A stretch of DNA of 64,000 nt. It comes from Tillus elongatus. Its lineage: Eukaryota; Arthropoda; Insecta; Coleoptera; Cleridae. Each line of letters starts with the position of its first letter. Position 1 is the stretch's first letter. This document shows positions 22,426 through 34,532 of this stretch, one piece after another. The position numbers and the translations under genes were made by a program. The DNA lies in NCBI GenBank assembly GCA_964006375.1, contig OZ023269.1, positions 125,220,223-125,284,222 on the forward strand, read 5' to 3'. The notes beneath the pieces are model-generated. The model searched no databases, was not told the DNA's origin, and worked only from the letters and a program-made list of their open reading frames with translations.

Positions 22426-22595
22426 TTAATAATAATAATAATAATAATAACACCACAGTAGACAAATTCCACACCCAGAAGTTTTTGACTTGTGCGGGGG
22501 GAGATTACATACACATATAAACAAAGGACACCGCCCATAGCTCATCAGAACATGTGAAAAACTGACATTCCAGTGAAAAACTGATTAACTGTCAA

Positions 22596-23170
22596 ATTTC
22601 CAGCACGGCTTTCGTCGAGGGTTTTCTACTAAGGCAAGCTTTCTATCAGCTCTTCCAAATACCTAATGAGCACCTTGATTTCGATATAAGTAGTATTGTT
22701 TGATTTAGGTTGGACAAAAAAGACTGAGGTTGGACACTGTGATTGAAAACGGAAACAAGGATTGGGGTGATTCTGCTTTTTGTTTAGGTCGGACCTTTGA
22801 TACAATTAGCAAATATTTTCTGTTAAAGAAACTTGAAACAATGGATGTTAGTGGTTACATTTTGGAGTGGTGTGGGTCCTACATATCAGGCAAAATCATG
22901 AGGGTAACGATCGGTGAAATCATCTAAACACCCTCTTCAGTGTAGAGTCCGGCAAGGATCAAACCTGGGGCCGCTAACGTTTCTATCCTGCGTTAATAAT
23001 CTTCCGGGTTATTTAACAGATTACGACGTGACGGTGTATGCCAATGATGTTGCACTGGTGGCCTCGGAGACGAGCACGAGCTTATGGTGAGGTACTCGAG
23101 GCAACTAATAAACCTATTGCTAGTCTTAAGGAGGGGTATCACAAGGATCTTCTTATGGATAAGATAAATA
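22596..23170 (+). pseudogene. LINE RT pseudogene
   Basis: Frames joined by eye give QHGFRRGFSTKASF, RTFDTISKYFLLKKLE, SGYILEWCGSYISGKIMRV, then an eroded version of the VRQGS..GPL block, and VYANDVALVAS in place of YADD. The order and spacing are those of an APE-type LINE RT (CR1/Jockey group). The first catalytic Asp block is interrupted by an insertion of about 80 bp (22704-22786) flanked by TTTAGGT on both sides. Stops, frameshifts and the ADD-to-AND change show it is dead. Confidence 0.7.
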
Positions 23171-23795
23171 AATAATTATTTTTCACTTTATCCACCTATC
23201 TATCTATATATCTATTTGTATTACATAAAAGGGGCAAATCTTCAAAAGACAGTCGTTAATCCTTCGCGTCTGTGTTGTATTTACTCCTTTATGGAAGCGC
23301 CTACAAAGTAAAACTCCTCCACCGGTTTTTCATACTTCAGTTTGAAACTATGTGGCATATCTTTAAACCAATATATGTATTTCCCTTAAGTAAACTTCTG
23401 ACTGTCTGCAATTCCTCTTCAATCTTTTATTTCTGTCTTATCACTGATTTTATGTATTAAACTATAAACAATATTTGTTTGTCAAACTAAAGTCATTTTT
23501 GTCTCCTACAAATTTAAACATTTTGGCAAAAATATGGATTGTTTGGAAAGAATAGCAGTCAGAAAGACATTATGGAATAGCAGAGATTTATGGTAAATGA
23601 AGGTGACGGTTGAAGTGTTAGAAGGTGAGAAATAGAAGGGCAAAAGAAATTACATTTGGAACGTCAAAATTTGAAGTTTACTGAATTTGGTGTAGGACTG
23701 TCAAACTATTTAGGATATACCCTTCCAAATTGTGTTATAATACAGCACAAGTCTAAGACTTATTGTACTAACATAATGTATAATTTTTGCCAATA
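23171..23795. other. No recognised feature
   Basis: AT-rich. It ends with CCAATAAAGAACAAC just before the (AAT)n tract, which could be the 3' tail of another LINE inserted at the microsatellite. Confidence 0.4.
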
Positions 23796-23802
23796 AAGAA
23801 CA

Positions 23803-23992
<190 letters not shown>

Positions 23993-24035
23993 ACCGGTTC
24001 AGCAGTGACATCCAAATGAAGTTTGGATTAGAAAA

Positions 24036-25433
24036 ATGCAAATTAGCAGCATGGAGAAGGGTAAGTGGACAAGACACGAGGGATATGAAAGCTATAGGAA
24101 TCAAGGAATCATAGAGGGAATGGAGGAGGAAGACAAATATAAATACCTGGGGTACCTTCAGGCCAGGGATATAGACCATCATATGGCAAAGCAAACAACT
24201 AAAGAAGTCTACATTAAAAGAATTCGCTCCATTCTTCGTGCTAAACTGTCGGCGAGAAATATGGCAAAAGCAGTCAACACCTATGCAACATCTGCCATAA
24301 CATACAGCTTTGGTATCATAAAATGGACAAACACCGAACTAAATGAGCTGAATATAAAAACAAGAAAGGAATTTAGAAACCACAGGGCTCATCATCCAAG
24401 ATCCTCTACTGAAAGATTCCATCTCCCGCGAAAGTTCGGGGGCAGGGGAATTCAGGATGTGAGTGTTAGACACCATAAGCAACTGGAAAACCTAAGAAAT
24501 TATTTCTATGAAAAGGCAGAAACCAGCGATCTACATCTAGCTGTTGCCAAAGCTGATAGGAGAGCCACGCCATTAAGACTAGCCGATAAGACCTATTGCC
24601 CTCTCGCCGAGTCCACGACCCCCGAACGACAGCTGCAACAGTGGAGAAGCAAGCCACTCCATGGGAAACACTTGGCTGTGATGGAGGGAGAGATCATGCA
24701 CACACAAGCGTCTACGTCTTATCTACGCTGGGGTAACCCTAATGTTGAAACCGAAGGCTTCATTTCAGCTATACAAGACCAGGTAATTCCAACAAGGGCA
24801 TATAGAAGACGAGTTCTGGGAGAAAGGTTAGAAAACGTCAAATGTCGCATGTGTGACAAGATGGAGGAGAGCGTGGACCACATCCTTGAGGGCTGCTCGG
24901 TGCTGGCTCCGGGGCCCTACCTAGATCGACACAACAGAGTTGGGAGGTTCATACACCTAAAGCTGCGGGAGAAATACATGGGCCTTACAAATACTGTTCC
25001 ATATTACCATTATGATCCGCCAAACATCTGTGAAGATGAAGAAATCCGTCTTTATTGGAACAGAAAAATACCAACAGATCGACCAATCCCAAACAACAAC
25101 CCTGATCTGGTTCCGACGTTCAAGAAAGACAAAAAGACGTTTTTGGTGGATTTTGCGATACCACTCCCTGGTAACATCCAAAAAACATACACGGAGAAAA
25201 TTAATAAATATTTACCACTGTGTGATGAGATTCTCCAGATGTGGCATATGGATACGGTTGTGGTGGTCCCCATTGTTGTCGGCGCCACAGGCGAAATACC
25301 AAAAAGCCTGAAGAAGAGCCTTGAACAACTGGGCCTAGAATGGAAATTATACCTACCCATTCAGAAATCGGTTGTACTGGATGCTTGCAGTCTCTTCCGG
25401 AGGGTAATGGGGGACACGCATCAGTATTTTTAA
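24036..25433 (+). CDS. C-terminal RT and restriction-enzyme-like endonuclease of a Dong/R4-type LINE (partial)
   Basis: 465 codons. The apparent ATG is not the native start: the upstream frame (FGLEKCKLAAW) joins this one by a frameshift near 24105. The RT thumb has YKYLGYLQARDIDH. A C-x2-C-x8-H-x4-C motif (Cys270, Cys273, His282, Cys287) is followed by RHN (298-300) and then the endonuclease core: Pro356-Asp357, a Lys-rich spacer, and Asp372 in LVDFAIP. This order (CCHC, RHN, PD..D) is that of R2/R4/Dong-type LINEs. Further on, VVPIVVGATGEIPKSL is well conserved in this group. From 24110 to the stop there is no break, suggesting a fairly young copy. Role in life: nicks TAA-rich target DNA and primes reverse transcription. 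Confidence 0.82.
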   Translation: MQISSMEKGKWTRHEGYESYRNQGIIEGMEEEDKYKYLGYLQARDIDHHMAKQTTKEVYIKRIRSILRAKLSARNMAKAVNTYATSAITYSFGIIKWTNTELNELNIKTRKEFRNHRAHHPRSSTERFHLPRKFGGRGIQDVSVRHHKQLENLRNYFYEKAETSDLHLAVAKADRRATPLRLADKTYCPLAESTTPERQLQQWRSKPLHGKHLAVMEGEIMHTQASTSYLRWGNPNVETEGFISAIQDQVIPTRAYRRRVLGERLENVKCRMCDKMEESVDHILEGCSVLAPGPYLDRHNRVGRFIHLKLREKYMGLTNTVPYYHYDPPNICEDEEIRLYWNRKIPTDRPIPNNNPDLVPTFKKDKKTFLVDFAIPLPGNIQKTYTEKINKYLPLCDEILQMWHMDTVVVVPIVVGATGEIPKSLKKSLEQLGLEWKLYLPIQKSVVLDACSLFRRVMGDTHQYF

Positions 25434-25489
25434 TACATACATTCAAGCTGGCCATCTTGTCCTGGACCGATGTGTCATTGCTTTATGCC

Positions 25490-25508
25490 CACTTCTTTAA
25501 AAGAAGTG
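25490..25508 (+). other. 3'-terminal hairpin of the Dong/R4-like LINE
   Basis: CACTTCTTTAAAAGAAGTG, an almost perfect inverted repeat (8-bp stem, TAA loop), four bases before the (AAT)n tract. Such 3' structures can be recognised by the element's own RT. The role here is inferred. Confidence 0.6.
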
Positions 25509-25512
25509 TGAA

Positions 25513-25908
<396 letters not shown>

Positions 25909-26950
25909 TGATCCTTAACGTGATTCTTACTATAATTCCAACCTTCAATACCACAGCTCTGTCTCTCTATCCTGTTCATCCATGACACTTAAAAACGTGC
26001 GTTGCGGTGTGTTTACTGCTTCGCAGTATCACTATTTGCTTGTGTTTTAGTGAATTTCCTTTAAAAAATCCACTAATGAGGAGCTAAAAGCTCGTGAAAA
26101 ATAACGTTTAAATGAGTTTAGTTTAAAAACATTTTTCCTACCGAATTTTCATGGAAAAAAAATATCAATTTTTTTGTACCTTTTTTTTTGTAACTTTTTT
26201 TGAAAATTTTCCTGAAGAAAATGTTTCATTTAATTTTCGTGGAATAATTTCGTCTTGTGCATTTTGGTAGCAAAAAGACCAGCAAATTTTCGTAAAAAAC
26301 TCTATTTATCGGGATTGATTTCTATTAAAATTCGGTACCGTAATTTTTAAGTATAAATTTTGATAGCACATGCGCGCGCATTAAACTAATAAGTGAACGC
26401 ACTATGAGAGTTCGAAAGTACACCATATTATTAGGAGAATACCTGAACCCACCTACGTGTCCTTCCTACACTCCACCACGAGCGGATAAACGCGTGAATG
26501 GATGTTTATTTTGTGTTCAGATATAAATAATATTCAAGATGTTAGAGTCGAAGTTTATAACTTTGTACTATCATAAAACGAATCATTAACTTCGCTGGTG
26601 GTATGTTAGAGTAAGTTTTTCACTCTGTACGAATCAAAATGTTGATAGTAACATACGGTATTATGGTAAAGTTAACTGACTGGAAGCCTGCCTGGGTATT
26701 TACAGTATTTGATCGACGTTGCCAGATTATCAAATCGAGCCGACTATGAGATTCCGAAAAATTCCATACCCATCAATCCTTTTTTTTGTGACAATCAATA
26801 CAGACTTGATTTTCCATAAACGTTAAAAAACATTGATAAACATATTTATAGCAGAAGCAGCCTATTTTTAAACAATCAAATTTGATAATTTTAAAGCATT
26901 TGTCTCCTTAATTAATTTTCATTAGATAACACACACAGCTGTTTTGCCAC
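25909..26950. other. Mostly unrecognised; partial unit-A remnant
   Basis: TTTTAGTGAATTTCCTTTAA and CCACTAATGAGGAG at 26045-26085 match the outer end of unit A. The following stretch to about 26340 repeats GAATTTTC/GAAAATT motifs typical of the TA-linked family. Nothing recognised from 26340 to 26950. Confidence 0.45.
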
Positions 26951-26959
26951 TGGCCTCAT

Positions 26960-28690
26960 CTATGGATGATTTATAGGCATCTATGGATTATTCCTGAGGC
27001 TTTGTTTTGGGTATCGAGCCTTCTGAAAACCTATTGCCTGCATGTGGTTGTCGTTCGCGTTTCGTCAGGTAAATTTGAAATTACCGCATGTGTTCCACAA
27101 AGTCCAGTTCTGGTTTTCCCTCAGCTGTCTCGCTCGTTTTATCAATATTCTCCCAAATAGCTTTCCCATAACACATAACAAACTTATGGCTCCACAATTT
27201 TTGCATTCACTCTTGCTTCCTTTACTTGTATACAAAGCCACCATTATAACGTCCTTCCGCTCCTTTGGCACCCGACGTACTTCTATACTTAAACGTTTCT
27301 CCATGGATCTTATCAACACTCGCTGCCTTTCCGTTCTTTAGTTTCTTGATAACTATTTCAACCTCATGCATTTCAACAGTGTGACATTCTGTCTCAAAAT
27401 ATTATTCCCAGCATTCTCTTACACCTCCTTCGTTTTATACCATGTCGCCATTCTGTGTTTTCACCCCAATCATTTTGTTTCTTCCAGTTTGTCTTGCACT
27501 TTTTATCCACTTCCAAAACAATGCCTTGTTCCCTTCAATGTCGTTCTGCATTTTCTCAGCCTCTTTGATTTCCCGTTCTTATTTACTGCCACTAACAATT
27601 CGTTTGCACTCACTCCTAAATTATCTCTACCCAGCCAGGCGCTCCGTTTTGTCTCGCACACCTTGGGCATTCAGCATTCTTTTATATGCTTCCTTTTTAT
27701 CATTCACAGCTTTCTTCGCTTTTTCGTTCGACCACGCATCCCTCTACAAACACGTAATTCTCGCTTCACCACAAGCCTTGTTTGCACAACTAATTATCAC
27801 ATCTTTTAGAGTCGTTCATGTAATTTCCACATTGGATTCTTTGATGTATTCGTTCGATAGTACATGCAACTCAGTCATTATTTTTTTCCAATAGATCAAT
27901 TTCCTCAAGCGTTAAAACTACCTTAACTTCAAATCTCACTTGTTTTTCTTGCTTACTCACTCGCTTCATCCATCTTTATTCCAGTTTTATCTGATACACC
28001 ACAAGAAAATGGTCGGACCTACATTCAGCGCCTCTCATAACTCTGGTATCTTTTTCCAATGTACGCAGTTTCTGAGCATACACAAAGTAATCATACTTTT
28101 TACATCAGCTCTTTGCCATGCATACTTGTGGTTATTTTTGTGTTGGAACCACTTATTATTCGACATGAACCGACCTTTTTCTAGGCCAGTATTATCCAAA
28201 CAGTCTTCATAACTCTTGCGCTCTCCGTACGATCCCACTATTTTATTGGTTTCGTTTTTCCTTACTTCTACCCACCCATTCTCATCTCCGGAAAATTTAT
28301 TCTTTCAACTGGTTCACCTACGTCTAGTACTTTAGTTATGTTTTTCCAAAAGTTTTCCTCTTCTCGCTCACTGTCGCTGTTTTTGGGTGCATATCAAGCA
28401 GCCAAAAACACTCTACGTATACATGTTTTCATCCCTACCCATATTATTGTTAGGAAGAAAAATTCATAATTTCTTACATATGCTATAGCCCTTTCGTTCA
28501 GCGTTATACCCACTTCCTGACTGCCACGAGCATTTTCTTCAACACCTGATATGCATAGGTACATACTCGCCCACTAGTTCCTCATGGCGCCCCTTTCCTT
28601 TTGTCGCACTTATATACAATATATCAATCTTCGGTGTATTCATCTCCTGCAAAATCTTTTTTCTTTACCTCTCACACCCTGTACGTTTCA
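26960..28690 (-). pseudogene. Degraded LINE with AP-endonuclease and RT (RTE-like or related)
   Basis: Reading down from 28690 across frames: an endonuclease part with FWKNITKVLD, DENGWVEVRKNE, SYGERKSYEDCL and NNKWFQHKNNHKYAW (about 28160-28115). A linker follows, then the RT start IKKLKNGKAASVDKIHGE (about 27350-27290) and VPKERKDVIMVALYTSKGS..CKNCGAISLLCVMGKLFGRILI (27270-27150). The WFQHK..HKYAW and YRGISLL-type blocks resemble RTE-like elements. The catalytic half of the RT is missing. Many frameshifts and stops. Confidence 0.75.
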
Positions 28691-29180
28691 GGTTGCAATT
28701 TTTTAAGTCGTTGCGGGGTCGCCATCAAGTGATGGCCCCAGTCTATTTAGAACGCGTCGACCATCATGACTTTGGCTGCCCAAGGCTGTATTTGTGGTTT
28801 TGTAGTGTTTAAATATGCACGCGCTTTTGAACACTAACTAGCGAGCCGTACATTGATGCCTGTTGGATAATTCTAGCAGCCGTGCTAAAAACAATCTCTG
28901 CTGCAGAGGCATAAACGCTACAGCCACAATAAGTGAAGTGCCATATTATTATGTTACTATTAATTATGAATTTTAATTTAATTAAGTTACTGACATTTAG
29001 TACCTAGACATACAAGTAGTGTAGCCTAAATAAGGTAAGTGAAAAATATATTGTTTCGAGTTCGCAAAACCTGTATCGCTTCCAGGTGCAGACTGATAAA
29101 AATAAATAAACACCACATAACTGATTACTACTGTTTAGACAACCCAGTCAAACACACAATACATTTTTGTACGTATAACA
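28691..29180. other. No recognised feature
   Basis: Could include the 5' part of the degraded LINE (GC-richer at 28690-28930), but no motif supports it. Confidence 0.45.
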
Positions 29181-29184
29181 TATT

Positions 29185-30130
29185 TTTTAATTTTATTTCA
29201 ACAACGCATCACGAGGGCTCACAGCCTAAATACGATCGTACCGTGGGTGTCGACAAGGAAGAAAGAGGCAACTTGTTAATTCTGGCCTTGAAGGTTTGGA
29301 GGTTCGGAGGAGAAGGAAAAACATGTGCCGGCAAGAATTCCACAACTTGAAAGTCTTTGGGACAAAAGAGCGTGCATAACAAGATGTTCTATGTCTGGTG
29401 ACCTGGACAGTAAAAGGGTGCATTCGCTCTGTTGCCCTGGTGGATCTGTTGGGGGCAGGAGGTGGAGGAACTATGGAACAAAGCTCCTCTGAGCAGTGCC
29501 CGTACAGACATCTATAAAAGAGAGAGAGAGGTCACCAACGGCACGTCGGTGGGCAGGGGATGGCAGCCTTTGGGAGACGTATAGCTCTCTTCTGAATGGA
29601 GTCCAGGATAGTGAGTGTAGAAGCGGCACCCCAGATGTGGGAGCAGTATTCGAGGTTTGGCCTTATTTGTGAAGTATATAAGGTATAGAGATTAGCTGGT
29701 GAAAAGTATTTGCGAGCCCGGAAGAGGAACCCTAATTTATTAGCAGCCGCTTTTGTAATTGATGTGACATGTTGGTGCCAATTGAGATTTCGATCCACAG
29801 AAATGCCAACAAGTGAAAAGGACTCATTACTTTGAATAAATTGGTTGTTCATTGTGATGGGTCTAGGGCTGGTGTATCTCTTATGAGATAGAAAACAAGA
29901 CTGAGATTTGGTGGAGTTGAATTGTACAAGATGTCTACTTTCCCGGTCTAATATTATTTGGAGATCCACAGAGACAGAACCCTCCATGAGTTTGCGATCC
30001 TCATCTAATTGGGCCAAAGAGACAAGCTTAGAATATTGTATATTTGAGTGGATGGTGCTCTCATCCGCGTAACTGTGAACTGGGTTGGATGTGCTAGAAA
30101 GGAGGTCATTGATGCGGAGAAGAAACAAAG
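29185..30130 (-). pseudogene. CR1-like LINE (copy 3), C-terminal RT part
   Basis: 3' end at about 29190 (TTATTTCAACAACGCATCACG). Then YARSFVPKTFKLWNS, a gap, IQKRAIRLPK, SQIRPNLEYCSHIWG, LVGISVDRNLNWHQHVTS, FLLRINDLLSS and HSYADES, which is the YADD box with Asp changed to Glu. A 198-codon frame covers 29532-30128. It ends abruptly at AAACAAAGT where a fragment of an unrelated LINE on the other strand begins. Confidence 0.88.
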
Positions 30131-30362
30131 TTTAAATATTAGCAGAGGACAGCTCAGAAACATAACAGGTCTCTTGACGGGACACATGGCCGTCAAGAAA
30201 CACCTGCATAAAATGGGGCTGTTCGAGGGGGACCTCGCATGCAGACTCTGCGGCGAGGGGGAGGAATCAGCCCAGCACATCTTGTGCGAGTGTAAAGCTC
30301 TGGACCGCAGAAGACAACTAATCTACGGTCAGTCTAGACCGGAGACAGAGCATTATTAAACT
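30131..30362 (+). pseudogene. 3' fragment of the LOA/R1-like LINE
   Basis: Encodes NISRGQLRNITGLLTGHM, KKHLHKMGLFEGDLACRLCGEG and HILCECKALDRRRQLIYGQSRPE, nearly identical to the end of ORF2 at 20800-21040, so a young copy or recombinant. It is fused to a CR1-like fragment whose antisense frame runs through the join and produces a spurious 103-codon chimera. Confidence 0.88.
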
Positions 30363-30530
30363 TCAAAAGTTCATCTTGATCTCCTATATTTACTTTATCG
30401 AAACATTTCCATTTGTAACTGTAAAATACTAAAACTTATTTACAACAGAAAGAAGAAAGGCGAAATATAATTTTTACCTACAAGGAGGTCCCCTTGCCTT
30501 TTGGGAACTGTTTTTTTTTATAGGATTTGT

Positions 30531-30536
<6 letters not shown>

Positions 30537-30622
<86 letters not shown>
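30537..30622. repeat. (TA)n microsatellite
   Basis: About 86 bp TA repeat directly before unit B. Confidence 0.95.
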
Positions 30623-30626
<4 letters not shown>

Positions 30627-31780
30627 ACACCGATAACTCAAAAAATAATGGACCGATTTTTATAAAATTTGACAGGTACCATCATTTTATTAGTGGCTTG
30701 GGTAAATTCGTTAGCCAGCAAAATCTAGTTGGTTTTTCCTGGAAAATTTTGAGTTTTCTTTTGGAAAAAATTAATATCTCCGGAAATAACAAACATATGA
30801 CAACCACATTTGGCAAGCTGGTTTACATTGTAAAAACCAAGCTGTGCATCAAATTTAGCTCTCTAAATTTAAATACCACTAAAAGCCAGAGAAGACGCAA
30901 TACGAAAATAATGGGTGTGTTAAAACAAAATCTATTAAATATTACAGAGAACGTTTATATTTTCATGCCGCAAAAAGTTCAAGACGTACCAGAAAAATTA
31001 CTTCGAAAAATTTATAATTTTTCTCCTGTAAATGTCAAACTGGAGATTTGAAACGTGAAACTATTGTATTTTATGAATCGTAAATATTGCATAAAATGTA
31101 TATTAGAATGTTCTAGATTATGCTACTCCTCTCATTTGTTAAAATAGTTGTAAAATATGCCTCTAAACACCTTACATATTACAAATAAATAACTGGAGAT
31201 TATTCTGCGTTATCTACCGTTTATTGCACTACATTTTCCAAGTGTTAGTGTGGTTGAATCCTTAAAGCATTTGCTAATAAGCAAAGGAAAGGTGGCTCAA
31301 ATCTCGCCGTAGACTGAATTTCTCTTTTAGCTTTTTTTAAACTTTTTTTCGTCATTAATGCAATTTAAAAGTTACCTGATGCATTTCCAATATTTTTAGC
31401 GACTTTTTGTTGAAACAAAAATGACTAATGAAAGATAAGCACTTTGAAGACGTTAAATTCAAGTTTAATAGCAGCTGTTGTTGTCTTTTGTTCGTAAAAC
31501 CGTTCCACAGTTAACATAGACGCAGAGATTTGTGACATCAGAAGAGGTTATTTTCTTCTCTACAACCGGATTCAATTTTTACCGTATTCACAGGCAAAAT
31601 GAAGCCACAGAAAAAGTATCTAGTTCTGTATTTACATCAGATTTTGAGTTTTTTTTAAATTATTTAATTTATTTCTATTAGCTAATTTTCCTGTACAAAA
31701 TGTTCTTTTAATAGCGAATTTTCTTACAAATGAATTTAATGAATTTTCTTTGAAGAAATATTTGTTGAAAATTGTGGCTT
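30623..31780 (+). repeat. Element X, 3'-truncated copy with tRNA-like segment
   Basis: Unit B after (TA)n (TGTCACACCGATAACTC), then the same interior as 49794-51300: GAGAAGACGCAATAC, TACCAGAAAAATTACTTCG, a tRNA-like segment at about 31255-31315 (B-box-like GGCTCAAATCTC), GTTAACATAGACG, and GCCACAGAAAAAGTATCTAG. At TGTGACATCAGAAGAGG (31530-31546) it shows the uninterrupted site into which SINE family 1 inserted in the 50-kb copy. The terminal motif is missing. Confidence 0.82.
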
Positions 31781-32640
31781 GTTTGGCACAATTTGTTTGT
31801 AACGTGTTGCACTGATTTTGCATGTAGGAACAAATCTCAATGGGCTTCCTGTTCCTTGGTGAAAATAAGCAAATTTAGGGAAAATTGAATGCCTTCGCAA
31901 CAATGGTTGGAAGCGTGTAGTGCTCTGGTGTCTGGTTCATGGTTCAGCCTGCGGTGTACGATGACGGCATTTTAATCTATAAACGGATAAAATTTGAACG
32001 GCACCTCCATGGTCCATAGTTGTCTACTTCCCATGAATAAATACGCCCACATATATATCACGTCAGAAGACCAACACCAGACGTTCTTAATGTTACAGAT
32101 TTTTTATGTATTATATTACATGGTTTATGTTATGTTCTGCAACACGCCTTTATTTCTGCTCTTAATGAAAACTTTTTTGTCGGCTTTTTTAACAAAACAC
32201 CACTGTGTAAATATGCAACTAATAAAAAATGTATAAATTTTGCTTACTGATGCTTTTATGGGGTATGGAAGCTTTGCACATGACATGTAAGAGATCCTAA
32301 AGATGGTTGTGATGGAAGGTAGAATAGGTAATTTTTTTAAGCCTTACAATTTATTAGCTACAGATATCCTGGAACAGATATTGTCCTCGTATCTAGAAAA
32401 TTGGCAAGAATCGACTTAATATAGTTTGTAGTCAAAAAACATCTATTGACACCAATGAGAATGCATAAGATCCTCTCCCATGGGCTCATACAAATCACGC
32501 GGTTAACAAAATATAGTGCAATACCTCGTATCTGTAAGCGAAACTGACGAAGTTGCATTTTTTTTTTGTTCAGTGCTTCACGTTTATTTGTGTATTGTGG
32601 ATAAATGTAGGATATGTTCAGTTAAGCCTTCTTAACTGGT
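31781..32640. other. No recognised feature
   Basis: The 80-codon frame at 31994-32236 has no recognisable signature and no supporting context. Confidence 0.5.
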
Positions 32641-32905
32641 ACTTTGGAAATTTTAGTTTTTCTTCTTAAAACGTTAAAGTCGCGATTTAAAACGGCAAAA
32701 TTGGCGATGTTTAAACAAAGATTCTGAAACGAATGCGGGTTATGTAGAAGCAATGTGGTAAAAAGTGTGATTTACAATGCCTTCAGTTTCTACTTCAATC
32801 ACCATTGTCCTTTATTTTACAAAAATATTCGCAGAAAATTCTTCTGATGCTTGGGCAGTAGCTTAAGTTATAGAATTCGTGATATTTGTGATATTCTAAT
32901 ATTTT
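32640..32905 (+). repeat. Diverged interior of the TA-linked family
   Basis: Shares GATTCTGAAACGAATGC, TTTCTACTTCAATCACC, CATTGTCCTTTATTTTAC and TTAAGTTATAG with 13860-14290 and 46440-46610. Confidence 0.6.
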
Positions 32906-33309
32906 TAGCGACAAGAAGATCACGACTTGCAGCAAGTGCAGACGTTTGCAGATATAAAAAACGCAGGCTTACAAAAAGTTTTAGAAGAGTGCACGGAACT
33001 CAATCCCAAAGACAAAAAGAGTCAGTGCCCATGTAAAAAGAAAACGATTGGGTGAAAGATACTCTGACCCTTGAAAAGATAACATCCTATATAAAATTTA
33101 AACTTTGAAAAATATTTCTTGTCAGTATCTTGAAACATAGCACATGTACAAATTTTTAAAAATTTGTTTTAAAATACCAAAATTACGAAAAATAAATTAG
33201 TTTCTATAACACCGTATATGTCTTAAAAACGATATGTTTTTGACCATATATTTATGAGATTTTTATATCCTAGAATTACTTGGAAAATGACCCTGTAAAA
33301 TGATGGACA
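32906..33309. other. No recognised feature
   Basis: A 61-codon frame with a basic C-terminus (32851-33036) overlaps the repeat. I do not support it as a gene. Confidence 0.45.
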
Positions 33310-34530
33310 CGTATTAGCACGTACTTTTGAATTTTGATGAAACAGAGGTGCTTAAAATAATAAAGGATAGCATAAAAAATAAAAACTGCGCTGGACCAGA
33401 TGAAATTCCTTTGCATATGATAAAAATGACTGCTGATTTCATTGTTCCACCCATTACCTACCGTGTGAATCGTTCATTTGAGTGTGGTTGCTTCCCTTCT
33501 GTTCTAAGGTTATCCAAAACAATACCATGTCTCAATGGAGGGTCTTCTCATGAATTGGAGAATTATAGGTCTTTGGTTATTAGTACCTGTGTCTCAAAAG
33601 TGTTTGAACATTACATGCTGAGTCGTCTAAAAAAAATTTTTTCATAAGTATCGCATATTAAGCCAGCATCAGCATGGGTTCATATCCGGAAGGTCAAAAG
33701 GTTCGGCCGTAGGTGACTTTTTGAGCAAAGTTCTTGATGCTTTGGAAGATCACAAGCATCCGGTCGAACTTTTCTGTGATTTGAGTATGGCTTTTGACTG
33801 TGTGAATCACAAAATATTGCTGGATAGATTAGGTGCATTGGGAGTGAGAGGCAGTACCCATGACTGGATTGAGTTTTTTCTATCGGGGCGATTTCTGTAT
33901 GTTGAGCTGTCTCACAGCGATTCTGTCGTGTCTCAACGCTATGACTCAACCTGCCTTGAGAACCGTATTGGTGTCCCCCAGGGATCCGTGCTAGGACCAT
34001 TTCTTTTCGCTGTTTACATGAATAACTTGCTATCGGACCTGTCTTCGTTAAATCTCACTCTGTATGCTGATGACACAACGGCTCTCGTCTCCAGCAGAAT
34101 GCTTGAGAATTCACAGGCATTGGCTGCCGATGCCCTGTCGGAGCTTAACCGTTGGTTCTCCAAGTCTGAGCTCTTTATTAATATTAGTAAAACCAACTTT
34201 CTTGTGTTCCGTACTCCTCAGGTGGGAACTTTGGATATTTAGCTATATTTGGGTCATCAGAAACTTGAAAAGAGGCAGTCCCTTAGGTTCCTTGATCTGC
34301 AGCTTGACGATACACTCAGCTGGAGTCAATATTGTAGTTGTGTTAGCAATAGAGTGAATAGCTGATGTTACCTCCTTCGGAATTTAACACAGGTCCTAGA
34401 CTTTAACAACTTGAGGAGGTTTCATTTTGGATCGTTCATTGGGGAAACTCTTCGAGTTGCAAAAAAGTATTTATAGCGCAGAAGCGTGTTGTGAGATGTT
34501 TAGTGAATGCTGGTCCCCTGGAATCCTGCC
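33310..34530 (+). pseudogene. CR1/Jockey-group LINE RT pseudogene (second family)
   Basis: Two frames (33327-33647 and 33721-34242) plus further pieces give a nearly continuous RT: CAGPDEIPLHMIK, ELENYRSLVISTCVSKVFE, FCDLSMAFDCVNHKILLDRL, IGVPQGSVLGPFLFAVYMNNL, LYADDTTALVSS (intact YADD) and KSELFINISKTNFLVFR. Then LRFLDLQLDDTLSW follows in another frame. It is 5'-truncated and cut near 34530 by the MITE-bearing repeat. Distinct from the 1.4/10/29/37-kb family. Confidence 0.88.
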
Positions 34531-34532
34531 TT

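Larger units (their letters stand above)
23993..25512 (+). mobile_element. Dong/R4-like LINE, 5'-truncated, between TAA repeats
   Basis: A 1.5-kb insertion flanked on both sides by (AAT)n in the same orientation. It begins inside the RT just after the catalytic box (MKFGLEKCKLAAW in one frame), continues in the 465-codon frame and has a 3'UTR of about 80 bp. Its extreme 3' end is a short hairpin directly abutting the microsatellite. Dong of Bombyx, in the R4 clade, is known to insert at TAA repeats. The restriction-enzyme-like endonuclease and the location fit that clade. Truncated, so not autonomous. Confidence 0.8.

Noticed and set aside
30048..30359. 103-codon frame joining two different element fragments
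   Set aside because: Its N-terminal part is antisense to a CR1-like RT and its C-terminal part is sense LOA/R1-like ORF2. A junction artefact, not a new gene.
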